This document shows, one piece after another, positions 1-6,144 of a DNA stretch of 9,990 bases. This stretch comes from JASJBU01 sp965372385. Lineage in GTDB: Bacteria > Pseudomonadota > Gammaproteobacteria > Chromatiales > Chromatiaceae. Under the pieces are notes generated by a model that was not told the origin of the DNA, searched no databases, and saw only the letters and a program-made list of their open reading frames with translations. The position numbers and the translations under genes were made by a program. The DNA lies in NCBI GenBank assembly GCA_965372385.1, contig CBDVCD010000115.1:1-9990 (forward strand), given 5' to 3'. Numbering within the stretch: position 1 is the stretch's first letter; each line of letters opens with the position of its first letter.

Positions 1-443
1 TCGTTGAAGTAGGCCGGCACGGTGATGACCGCTTCGGTCACGCCTTCACCCAGGTAGTCCTCTGCTGTCTTCTTCATCTTCTGCAGGACCTTGGCGGCGA
101 TCTCCGGCGGCGCCATCTTCTTGCCGTTGACCTCAACCCAGGCATCGCCATTGTCTGCTTTGACAATCTTGTAGGGCACCATGTCCATGTCGCGCTGCAC
201 CACTTTGTCGGTGAACTTACGCCCGATCAGGCGCTTGATGGCGAACAGGGTGTGGTCTGGATTGGTGACCGCTTGGCGCTTGGCGGACTGGCCGACCAGG
301 ATCTCGCCGTCGTTGGCGTAGGCGATGATGGAGGGGGTGGTGCGATCACCCTCACTGTTTTCGATGACCTTGGTGGAATCACCCTCCATCACTGCGACAC
401 AGGAGTTGGTGGTTCCCAGATCGATACCGATGATCTTACCCAT
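1..443 (-). CDS. dnaK: Chaperone protein DnaK (Hsp70), N-terminal part only
   Basis: This is the first 147 codons of the Hsp70 chaperone DnaK; the gene continues past the left edge. DnaK binds exposed hydrophobic segments of client proteins in the cytoplasm in an ATP-driven cycle with DnaJ and GrpE. The visible part is the start of the actin-like ATPase domain: the phosphate-1 loop IDLGTTNS is at residues 7-14, the TTPS segment at 35-38, and AIKRLIGR at 68-75 contains K70, the catalytic lysine of the family. The stretch ending TVPAYFN (141-147) is also a conserved Hsp70 sequence. The ATG is preceded by GGAGA (453-457, minus strand), about 9-10 bases upstream, a good ribosome site. It lies 81 bp downstream of grpE with no clear terminator between, so I infer it is co-transcribed with hrcA and grpE; dnaJ probably follows outside the window. 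Confidence 0.97.
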   Translation of the reverse strand, partial: MGKIIGIDLGTTNSCVAVMEGDSTKVIENSEGDRTTPSIIAYANDGEILVGQSAKRQAVTNPDHTLFAIKRLIGRKFTDKVVQRDMDMVPYKIVKADNGDAWVEVNGKKMAPPEIAAKVLQKMKKTAEDYLGEGVTEAVITVPAYFN

Positions 444-486
444 GATTTGAGTTCTCCGAATTCTTATCTAAATTGGGGTTATTCTT

Positions 487-513
487 GCTGACTGCCCCTG
501 ATGTGGGGTCAGC
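487..513 (-). other. Hairpin between grpE and dnaK
   Basis: The grpE-dnaK spacer holds an inverted repeat: outer arms GCTGA and TCAGC pair perfectly, and inner arms CCCC and GGGG pair across a six-base loop, with a three-base bulge on one side. There is no T-run after it in the direction of transcription, so it does not look like an intrinsic terminator. It could be an RNA processing or stability element that sets dnaK expression relative to grpE. That role is inference. Confidence 0.4.
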
Positions 514-524
514 GAGTTAAAACT

Positions 525-1133
525 TCAAGCCTGTTCATCAACTGACGCTGCCGGCGCCCTGGACACCATCACCATGGCGGGGCGCGTCAGCCGGCCATTC
601 AGGGTATAACCCTTCTGTACCACCGCAACGATGGTATTGGGTTCCACATCATCCCGCTCCTGCATCGACATGGCCTGATGGAACTCTGGATTGAAGGGTT
701 CTCCCATCGGGTCGATCTGTTCAATGCCGTTCTTCCGCATCACGGAGACGAGCAGTTTCAGGGTCAGTTCAGTACCCTCACGTAGTTTGGCCACATCGGC
801 AATTTCATCCTGGGCCGCCTGGTGCCCCAGCTCCAGGCTGTCCCAGACCTGCAATAGATCCTGGGAGAACTTCTCTGTAGCGAATTTATGTGCGTTCTCG
901 AGATCCCTTTGACTGCGCTTGCGCAGATTTTCCAGTTCCGCCTTGACTCTAACCAGTTGGTTCCAGTGGTCATCAACCTTACTACGTGCATCCTCCAACA
1001 ACTGAGTCAAATCCTCCGCCGCGACCTCTGCTGCTTCAGCGGCATCCTCTTCAATCGTGACCTCAACCGCTTCTGTTTCAGCCACCTCTGCTTGGGTCTC
1101 TACCGGCTTTTCCGGCTGATCCTTATCCATCAC
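525..1133 (-). CDS. grpE: Nucleotide exchange factor GrpE
   Basis: GrpE is the cytoplasmic homodimeric cochaperone that releases ADP from DnaK. The 202-residue product has the family layout: an acidic, low-complexity N-terminus (about residues 1-45), a long helical coiled-coil region (about 45-140) with the segment ELENLRKR, and a C-terminal beta domain that contacts DnaK. That last domain contains the signature GYTLNGRLTRPAMVMVS near residue 175-190, close to the family consensus. Start choice is between GTG at 1133 and ATG at 1130, which are adjacent; GAGG lies 8 bases before the GTG and 11 before the ATG, and either could be used. The gene is 73 bp after hrcA and 81 bp before dnaK, the hrcA-grpE-dnaK order common in bacteria that use HrcA. 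I saw no convincing sigma32 promoter directly ahead of it, so I infer that transcription mainly comes from the CIRCE-controlled promoter upstream of hrcA. Confidence 0.96.
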   Translation of the reverse strand: MMDKDQPEKPVETQAEVAETEAVEVTIEEDAAEAAEVAAEDLTQLLEDARSKVDDHWNQLVRVKAELENLRKRSQRDLENAHKFATEKFSQDLLQVWDSLELGHQAAQDEIADVAKLREGTELTLKLLVSVMRKNGIEQIDPMGEPFNPEFHQAMSMQERDDVEPNTIVAVVQKGYTLNGRLTRPAMVMVSRAPAASVDEQA

Positions 1134-1206
1134 TTCATTAACCTCAGATTATTTTACGTATGATCCCGACCGCCGAGGGGCGGGGTTTTCAAACAGGTGG
1201 GTACGT

Positions 1207-2262
1207 TCATTGATTTTTCAAGGCCGCCCCCAAAATTTTTGCCGTCACATCCACCAGCGGGATGACCCGTTCGTAGGGCATACGCGTGGGACCGATCACC
1301 CCCAGCATACCCACTAACTCGCCATCCACGTGATAGGGCGCGGTCACCACCGAACAACCATTCAACAGTTGATAGCCGGATTCATCACCAATGTAGATCT
1401 GCACCCCATCCGCATGCTGAAACTGGTCCAGCAGATGCAGGATCTCCCGCTTTTCGGCAAAGGCATCGAACAGTTTACGCAGCTGACCCAGACTGGAGAG
1501 GTCGCTGAACTCCATCAGATTGGTCTGGCCGGCGATCACACAATCCTCTCTGGACTCGCTGGCATCCACCACTTCACCCGCCATCTGCAGGGCCTGGGCC
1601 ATACGCTGGTCAAAGTGTTCCCGCGCCTCGTTCAGCTGCTCCAATACCCGGTGACGCACGGTCTGCATATCCTCTCCGGAGAAGGAGTGGGTGAGGAAAT
1701 TGGCTGCCTGATCCAGCTCTGCCCGGGAAAAATCCCGGTGGGTATGCAGAATCCGGTTATTCACATCGCCATCCTCGGTGATCAGGATGGCCAGTACCCG
1801 GTGGTTGGAAAGAGGCAGAAACTCGATCTGGCGAAAGATGGTGCGCTCCCGTTTGGGCACGGTAACCACCCCAGCCATATGGGTCACGCCTGACAACAAT
1901 TGTGAGGCCGAGGCCAGAATCTCAGTCGAGTCGCCAGCGCCTTTCAGGTTGGCGCGGATACGGTCCACCTCACGGGCCTTGAGGTCCTGCACGGTCAGCA
2001 GGGAATCGATGAACATCCGGAAGCCGGTCACCGTGGGTATGCGACCGGCCGAGGTATGGGGCGAAGCCACCAATCCCAGGTCTTCCAGGTCCGCCATCAC
2101 ATTGCGGATGGTTGCCGGGCTCAACTCCAGACCGGCATCCTTGGCCAGGGTCCGGGACCCCACCGGGTGACCGTCTCGGATATAGCGCTCGATCAGCACC
2201 TTGAGAAAATGCTGGGCGCGTTCACTGATCTTCGAATCGCTGATATTTTTACTGGATGACAA
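1207..2262 (-). CDS. hrcA: Heat-inducible transcription repressor HrcA
   Basis: HrcA is the dimeric repressor that binds CIRCE operators in front of chaperone operons and is kept active by GroEL. The N-terminal winged-helix part is clear: ERYIRDGHPVGSRTLAKDAG, then LSPATIRNVMADLEDLGLVASPHTSAGRIPT, which is nearly the family consensus. The rest is the GAF-like and dimerisation region, ending in GVIGPTRMPYERVIPLVDVTAKIL, also typical. The frame is open up to a TTG at 2328 and has an ATG at 2295, but that ATG lies inside the CIRCE operator and has only a weak ribosome site. A TTG at 2262 has GGAG six bases upstream (2269-2272) and gives 351 residues, the usual family size (about 340-350), with a normal short N-terminus. 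A GTG at 2265 is also possible. I therefore place the start at 2262; automated annotation may use 2295. The protein is certain, the start is not. It is the first gene of the hrcA-grpE-dnaK operon. Confidence 0.94.
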   Translation of the reverse strand: MSSSKNISDSKISERAQHFLKVLIERYIRDGHPVGSRTLAKDAGLELSPATIRNVMADLEDLGLVASPHTSAGRIPTVTGFRMFIDSLLTVQDLKAREVDRIRANLKGAGDSTEILASASQLLSGVTHMAGVVTVPKRERTIFRQIEFLPLSNHRVLAILITEDGDVNNRILHTHRDFSRAELDQAANFLTHSFSGEDMQTVRHRVLEQLNEAREHFDQRMAQALQMAGEVVDASESREDCVIAGQTNLMEFSDLSSLGQLRKLFDAFAEKREILHLLDQFQHADGVQIYIGDESGYQLLNGCSVVTAPYHVDGELVGMLGVIGPTRMPYERVIPLVDVTAKILGAALKNQ

Positions 2263-2284
2263 CACTGGCTCCGGAAGGAAATGA

Positions 2285-2311
2285 TTAGCACTCATCCATC
2301 TCGAGTGCCAA
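2285..2311 (-). promoter_or_regulatory. CIRCE operator (HrcA binding site)
   Basis: The plus strand reads TTAGCACTC (2285-2293), a nine-base spacer, then GAGTGCCAA (2303-2311). The CIRCE consensus is TTAGCACTC-N9-GAGTGCTAA, so spacing is exact and only one of 18 arm bases differs. It lies just downstream of a sigma70-like promoter and 22 bp before the TTG I prefer as the hrcA start. This position suits repression by HrcA of its own operon, and as RNA the element could also form a leader hairpin. Confidence 0.95.
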
Positions 2312-2318
2312 GGCTGGA

Positions 2319-2347
2319 AAGCTAACAACTGGACTCATTCCAGTCAA
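2319..2347 (-). promoter_or_regulatory. Sigma70-like promoter of the hrcA operon
   Basis: On the minus strand TTGACT (2342-2347) matches the -35 consensus in five of six bases and is followed after exactly 17 bp by a weak -10, TAGCTT (2319-2324). The predicted transcription start falls at or just before the CIRCE element, the classic arrangement for an HrcA-controlled promoter. The promoter call rests on the good -35, the spacing and the operator position; the -10 is poor. Confidence 0.55.
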
Positions 2348-2414
2348 GCGGACAAATGCAGAGGAGTTCTTGGATTTGGCCCATACAGCGTGCTAACTTT
2401 GCCTCTTCAGCTCG

Positions 2415-2420
2415 TATACT
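2415..2420 (+). promoter_or_regulatory. Possible -10 box for nadK-recN
   Basis: TATACT matches the -10 consensus in five of six bases and lies about 50 bp before the nadK ATG, in the 140-bp spacer shared with the divergent hrcA promoter. No good -35 is present at 16-18 bp upstream, so this is a tentative call. Confidence 0.3.
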
Positions 2421-2468
2421 TCACTCTATTTCTGGCAGACAGCAGATCAGGCTTCGAAAATCCCACCA

Positions 2469-3368
2469 ATGACCATCCCATTCCAACGCATAGGACTCAT
2501 CGGTAAACAGGGGGACCCGGCGGTCAAGGAGACCATCAACCGGCTCTGTGAATACCTAAAGGAGTGTGGTAAAGACGTCTTGCTGGAAGATAACATCTGC
2601 CACCTATTGGATGACCCGCCACTTCCAAGCGCCTCTGAAACCGACCTGCCCTGTCACAGCGACCTGGTGATTGTCGTGGGTGGTGACGGCACCATGCTGC
2701 ACGCCGCCCGTGGACTGGCACTGCATGACACCCCGCTACTTGGCATCAACCTGGGACGTCTCGGCTTCCTCACCGATATCTCACCGACCGAGATCCGCCC
2801 CAGACTGAATCAGATCCTGGCCGGCAATTATGAGGAAGAGGAGCGTTTTCTGCTAAGGGTGAACGTGGGTGCAAGAACGCAAGCCAAGGGTACGGTACGC
2901 GCCCTCAATGACGTGGTGCTGCATAAATGGAACATTGCGCGCATGATAGAGTTCGAGACCTATATCAACGGCCAGCTGGTGAATGATCAGCGCTCCGATG
3001 GTCTGATCGTCTCCACCCCTACCGGCTCCACTGCCTATGCTCTGTCTGGTGGCGGCCCCCTGATGCACCCCTCGCTGAATGCCCTGGTACTGGTGCCACT
3101 CTGCCCCCATACGTTGAGCAACCGCCCCATCGTGGTGGATGGCGACAGTGAGATCGAGATCCATCTGGCCAGAGGATATGCGGAGGGGGTTCACCTGACC
3201 TGTGATGGACAGACGACCCTCCCGGTCAAGGAGGGTGAAATCATTCGCATCCGTAAAGATGCTCACAGGGTCAGATTGATCCATCCCCAAGGCTACGATC
3301 ACTACAGTGTCCTGCGCGCCAAGCTGGGCTGGAGCAAGTACCCAAGTACTCCGTCAAGGTTGTATTGA
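2469..3368 (+). CDS. nadK: NAD kinase
   Basis: NAD kinase phosphorylates NAD+ to NADP+ using ATP and is the only route to NADP in most bacteria; it is cytoplasmic. The 299-residue product has the family's GGDGT motif at 71-75, with D73 as the catalytic aspartate, followed by LLGINLGRLGFLTD (90-103). It also has the ALNDVVLH substrate-binding segment (145-152), the conserved TPTGSTAYALSGGGP stretch (183-197) and the SNRPIVV segment (217-223). The length is near that of the E. coli enzyme (about 290). The ATG start aligns with family N-termini (MTIPFQRIGLIGK), but no clear Shine-Dalgarno sequence lies at the usual distance, so initiation may be weak or depend on other features. recN follows after 17 bp and is probably co-transcribed. 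grpE/nadK/recN clustering is also found in E. coli, where grpE is likewise divergent from nadK. Confidence 0.97.
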   Translation: MTIPFQRIGLIGKQGDPAVKETINRLCEYLKECGKDVLLEDNICHLLDDPPLPSASETDLPCHSDLVIVVGGDGTMLHAARGLALHDTPLLGINLGRLGFLTDISPTEIRPRLNQILAGNYEEEERFLLRVNVGARTQAKGTVRALNDVVLHKWNIARMIEFETYINGQLVNDQRSDGLIVSTPTGSTAYALSGGGPLMHPSLNALVLVPLCPHTLSNRPIVVDGDSEIEIHLARGYAEGVHLTCDGQTTLPVKEGEIIRIRKDAHRVRLIHPQGYDHYSVLRAKLGWSKYPSTPSRLY

Positions 3369-3385
3369 TGGAGTACTAGCTACTA

Positions 3386-5059
3386 ATGCTTAACCAACTC
3401 CTTATCCGTGATCTGGCCATCGTCTCCGCCCAGGAACTGGAACTCCAGCCGGGTTTCAGCGTGCTCACCGGAGAGACCGGGGCCGGTAAATCGATCTTGA
3501 TCGACGCCCTGGGATTGGCGCTGGGCGTGCGGGCGGATAACAACATGATCCGTAGCGGCAGCGAGCGGGCCGAGGTCTCAGCCGACTTCGACATCAGCGA
3601 TCAGCCAGAGGTCAGAGCCTGGCTGCAGGCGCGGGATCTGGATGATGACAATGCCTGTCTTATCCGCCGCGTCCTCTCCCGGGAGGGACGTTCCCGGGCC
3701 TTCATCAACGGCCGCCCTGCCCCTATCCAGCAGGTACAGGAGCTGGGTAACCTGCTGGTAGAGATCCATGGCCAGCATGCCCACCAGTCCCTGTTGAAAC
3801 GCAACCACCAACGCCTCCTGCTGGATGCCTATGGGGGTGAAATGGCCTTGGCCGGGCAGGTGGCAGCCAGCTTCAAACGCTATCGCAAAAGCCAACAGCA
3901 GCTCGCTGAGCTGACGACGGCGGCGGCCGATCGCGCCTCCCGGCTCGATCTGCTGCGGTTTCAGCTAGACGAGTTGACCGCCCTCAATCTCAGCAGTGAT
4001 GAGCTTGAGTCCCTCACGCACGACCACAAGCGTCTCAGCCATCTTGAGCAACTACGCAATAGCTGCAACTATATCCTGGAAAGTCTGGATGAGGCCGATC
4101 CATCCGCCCGCGGCCTGCTGGTCAAGCTCTCGGATGAACTCAACTCATTACAACCACTGGATGAGTCCCTGGGTGAACCCCGGGAGATGCTGGAGAACGC
4201 CCTGATCCAGATCGACGAGACCCTCGCCTTCCTGCGCGACTATCTCGCTGGTCTTGAGCTGGATCCCACGGAACTCCAGCAGATCGAGCAGCGTTTGGAG
4301 GCGATTCATGACATGGCCCGGAAATACCGGGTCAATCCGAAGGTTCTTCCGCAACGCCTGGGGCAGATCCAGGAGGAACTGGAGCAGCTTGAGCATGCCG
4401 ACGTGGCATTGACCGAACTGCAAAACCAGGTAGCGGATGAGCATGCAGCGTATCTCAAGTCCGCCAGAAAACTCAGTGGCAAACGCCGGACAGCCGCCAA
4501 ACGGCTCGGCCATGAGATCAGCGAGGCGATGCAGCGGATCGGCATGCCCGGTGGGATATTCAGTGTAGCATTGCAGCCGATTGAAGAGTCCGCGGCTGGC
4601 AGTGGCGGCCTGGAGCAGGTTGGGTTTCTGGTCTCCGCCAATCCTGGCATGCCCCTGCAGCCCCTGAACAAAGTAGCGTCCGGCGGTGAACTCTCACGCA
4701 TCAGCCTGGCCATTCAGGTGGCTACCATTCGTTATGGTCAGACACCGACCCTGCTCTTCGACGAGGTGGATGTAGGTATAGGGGGGGGGGTTGCCCAGAA
4801 AGTGGGCCAGATGCTGCGCAACCTGGGAGACTCCCGACAGATCCTCTGTGTCACCCATCTCCCACAGGTGGCCGCACAGGCCACGCAGCATCTGCAGGTC
4901 AACAAAAGCTCAACCAGACAGCAGACCCATACCGAGATATCCACCCTGAATAAGCAGGAACGGGTATATGAAATCGCCCGCATGTTGGGTGGGGTGGAGA
5001 TTACCGAGCAGACCCTGGCCCACGCCCGCGAGATGATCGAACTGGCGACAGCTCAGTAA
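3386..5059 (+). CDS. recN: DNA repair protein RecN
   Basis: RecN is an SMC-like ATPase that acts in double-strand break repair, binding DNA and aiding RecA-dependent recombination in the cytoplasm. The 557-residue product is full length (E. coli RecN is about 553). Walker A GETGAGKS is at 29-36; a central coiled-coil region, rich in Leu, Glu and Gln, spans about 150-380. The ABC signature SGGELSR is at 432-438, Walker B LLFDEVD at 456-462, and the switch segment CVTHLPQVAAQA follows. Start ATG has GGAG 12 bases upstream (3370-3373), a bit distant. A run of ten Gs (4781-4790) encodes G466-G468 just after Walker B; slippage there would remove the C-terminal end of the ATPase. E. coli recN is SOS-controlled, but I see no LexA-box-like palindrome before this gene or before nadK. 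It converges on fur across a large inverted repeat. Confidence 0.97.
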   Translation: MLNQLLIRDLAIVSAQELELQPGFSVLTGETGAGKSILIDALGLALGVRADNNMIRSGSERAEVSADFDISDQPEVRAWLQARDLDDDNACLIRRVLSREGRSRAFINGRPAPIQQVQELGNLLVEIHGQHAHQSLLKRNHQRLLLDAYGGEMALAGQVAASFKRYRKSQQQLAELTTAAADRASRLDLLRFQLDELTALNLSSDELESLTHDHKRLSHLEQLRNSCNYILESLDEADPSARGLLVKLSDELNSLQPLDESLGEPREMLENALIQIDETLAFLRDYLAGLELDPTELQQIEQRLEAIHDMARKYRVNPKVLPQRLGQIQEELEQLEHADVALTELQNQVADEHAAYLKSARKLSGKRRTAAKRLGHEISEAMQRIGMPGGIFSVALQPIEESAAGSGGLEQVGFLVSANPGMPLQPLNKVASGGELSRISLAIQVATIRYGQTPTLLFDEVDVGIGGGVAQKVGQMLRNLGDSRQILCVTHLPQVAAQATQHLQVNKSSTRQQTHTEISTLNKQERVYEIARMLGGVEITEQTLAHAREMIELATAQ

Positions 5060-5082
5060 GGCGCTTGAAGCCATACTAACCA

Positions 5083-5105
5083 GTTTCCGTACAGAAACAC
5101 CTTTT
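5083..5105 (+). terminator. Weak hairpin plus short T-run after recN
   Basis: GTTTC (5083-5087) pairs with GAAAC (5094-5098) across a six-base loop, followed by ACC and TTTT. The stem is short and AT-rich, so termination here would be inefficient. It precedes the larger inverted repeat at 5107-5161. Confidence 0.25.
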
Positions 5106-5106
5106 G

Positions 5107-5161
5107 CACCACGAAGCACACGAAGAAAACCTTTTGTTATCAATTCGTGTGCTTCGTGGTG
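5107..5161. repeat. Long perfect inverted repeat between recN and fur
   Basis: Eighteen-base arms (5107-5124 and 5144-5161) are exact reverse complements around a 19-base loop. Each arm carries a seven-base unit, CACGAAG or its complement, twice at a nine-base period. It lies between the convergent ends of recN and fur, where a bidirectional terminator is expected, and ATTTT follows the right arm. The arm sequence resembles CACGAAG-rich dispersed intergenic repeats that I recall from several proteobacterial genomes, but I cannot count its copies here. The structure is certain; the functional role is inferred. Confidence 0.85.
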
Positions 5162-5187
5162 ATTTTACGTTTCCGAAGGATCACTAA

Positions 5188-5616
5188 TCATATTTTTTTA
5201 CGCCCCGGACAGTTCGGATCGGTACAGCGTCCATAGATAATCAGGGAGTGATCAGCCATCTCAAACCCATGTTCTTCGGCGATCTCCTGCTGGCGTTTTT
5301 CGATACTGGCGTCCAAGAACTCCTCGACCTTGCCACAGTTGATACAGACGATATGGTCGTGGTGCTCACCCCGATCCAGTTCGAATACCGCATGCCCTCC
5401 TTCGAAATTATGCCGGGTAACCAGCCCTGCCGCCTCGAACTGGGTCAACACCCGGTAGACGGTAGCCAGCCCGATCTCCTCATCGTTCTCCAGCAACATC
5501 TTATAGACATCTTCGGCACTGACATGGCGCTGCTCACTTTGCTCGAGCAATTCCAAGATCTTGACACGCGGCAGGGTCACTTTCAGTCCTGCTTTCCTGA
5601 TTTCCTGATTATCCAA
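5188..5616 (-). CDS. fur: Ferric uptake regulator Fur
   Basis: Fur is the cytoplasmic Fe(II)-responsive repressor of iron uptake genes. The 142-residue protein begins with the winged-helix domain: GLKVTLPRVKILELL at 10-24 and the recognition region GLATVYRVLTQFEAAGLV at 49-66. The metal-binding and dimer domain has HHDH at 85-88, the CxxC pair C91/C94 in CINCGK, and a second pair C131/C136 near the C-terminus. All expected ligands appear present. The start is a TTG at 5616, with GGGAG eight bases upstream; it gives an N-terminus (MDNQEIRKAGLKVT) like pseudomonad Fur, and no in-frame ATG lies nearby. A nine-codon leader frame overlaps this start (see 5609-5635). The gene diverges from bamE, a Fur/OmlA pairing also known in pseudomonads, and its 3' end faces recN. 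Confidence 0.97.
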   Translation of the reverse strand: MDNQEIRKAGLKVTLPRVKILELLEQSEQRHVSAEDVYKMLLENDEEIGLATVYRVLTQFEAAGLVTRHNFEGGHAVFELDRGEHHDHIVCINCGKVEEFLDASIEKRQQEIAEEHGFEMADHSLIIYGRCTDPNCPGRKKI

Positions 5617-5635
5617 ACCAACGACTCCCAGCCAT
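5609..5635 (-). CDS. Possible leader peptide upstream of fur (MAGSRWFG)
   Basis: An ATG at 5635 is preceded by AGGA with a six-base spacer and opens an eight-residue frame, MAGSRWFG, whose TAA (5611-5609) lies just past the fur TTG start in another frame; the two frames overlap by 8 bases. The fur ribosome site lies within this frame. This layout suits translational coupling, analogous to the uof leader of E. coli fur, though that leader is longer (28 codons) and no similarity is claimed. With only nine codons, chance occurrence is quite possible. Confidence 0.35.
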   Translation of the reverse strand: MAGSRWFG

Positions 5636-5648
5636 GTGTGTTCCTAAG

Positions 5649-5676
5649 TTGAATAGGGTAATATTCCCTGATTCAA
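5649..5676. promoter_or_regulatory. Near-palindrome with divergent fur/bamE promoters
   Basis: A 28-bp dyad centred between 5662 and 5663 has 11 of 14 symmetric pairs, with perfect outer arms TTGAAT and ATTCAA. On the plus strand TTGAAT (5649-5654) is followed after 17 bp by TTCAAT (5672-5677), a plausible sigma70 promoter for bamE. By symmetry the minus strand has TTGAAT, 17 bp, then TTCAAC (5648-5653) for fur, weaker. The two promoters would occupy the same DNA and exclude each other. It does not match the Fur box consensus well, so the dyad may bind another regulator or none. Confidence 0.5.
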
Positions 5677-5691
5677 TAGATTGTACTCAGA

Positions 5692-6144
5692 ATGAAAAAG
5701 TTTCACATCTCCCTGATTCTCGGGCTCTCAATCGCATTGAGCGGCTGCTCCAGTTGGCGTGATTTCTCCCTGGTCTATGTACCGGACATCCAACAGGGCA
5801 ACATCATTACCCCCGAGATGGTCACCCAGCTCGAAAGCGGCATGTCCAAACGGCAGGTCCGATTCCTGCTCGGCACCCCCCTGCTGATGGATGTCTTCCA
5901 CAAGGACCGTTGGGACTACTTTTTCAGCATGAAAAAACGCAACGACCCGCGTGAGATCAAACAGTTCAGTCTGTTTTTCGAAGGTGATCAGCTGGTCAGC
6001 TTTCAGGGTGATGTCGAACCCACCGAAGATCTTGAAAAACTGAAAGACAAGAAAGAGATCATCGTCAGCGTGCCCGACTATGAGGGGGACCTGGGCATTA
6101 TTGATCGGGCTTTGGGTGCAGTGGATTTCGACCCGGATGACTAA
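5692..6144 (+). CDS. bamE: Outer membrane assembly lipoprotein BamE (SmpA/OmlA)
   Basis: BamE is a lipoprotein subunit of the BAM complex, which folds beta-barrel proteins into the outer membrane. The 150-residue product has a lipoprotein signal peptide: basic KK at 2-3, a hydrophobic stretch 6-16, and a lipobox LSGC ending at C19, the lipidation site. Residue 20 is Ser, which suits outer-membrane sorting. The SmpA/OmlA fold follows: VYVPDIQQGNIITPEMV, then LESGMSKRQVRFLLGTPLL and the DRWDYFF segment, all close to the family. After the domain there is an acidic tail ending FDPDD. The ATG lacks a strong ribosome site; the candidate promoter is within the dyad shared with fur. The stop codon overlaps the stop of rnfH, which runs in the opposite direction, so no terminator separates them. 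Confidence 0.95.
   Translation: MKKFHISLILGLSIALSGCSSWRDFSLVYVPDIQQGNIITPEMVTQLESGMSKRQVRFLLGTPLLMDVFHKDRWDYFFSMKKRNDPREIKQFSLFFEGDQLVSFQGDVEPTEDLEKLKDKKEIIVSVPDYEGDLGIIDRALGAVDFDPDD

Noticed and set aside
1170..1183. CCGCC/GGCGG hairpin between hrcA and grpE as a terminator
   Set aside because: In the direction of the operon no T-run follows; the T-rich side faces the plus strand where no gene needs terminating.
1330..1893. A 187-codon open frame on the plus strand within hrcA
   Set aside because: It is antisense to conserved HrcA sequence, has no recognisable motif and no good ribosome site was noted.
3340..3386. LexA (SOS) box in front of recN
   Set aside because: No CTGT-N8-ACAG-like palindrome is visible before recN or before nadK.
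5248..5652. A 134-codon open frame antisense to fur
   Set aside because: It is the complement of a well-conserved Fur coding region and crosses the fur promoter region.
5649..5676. Fur box between fur and bamE
   Set aside because: The dyad does not match the GATAATGATAATCATTATC pattern well enough to call; kept only as an unassigned palindrome.
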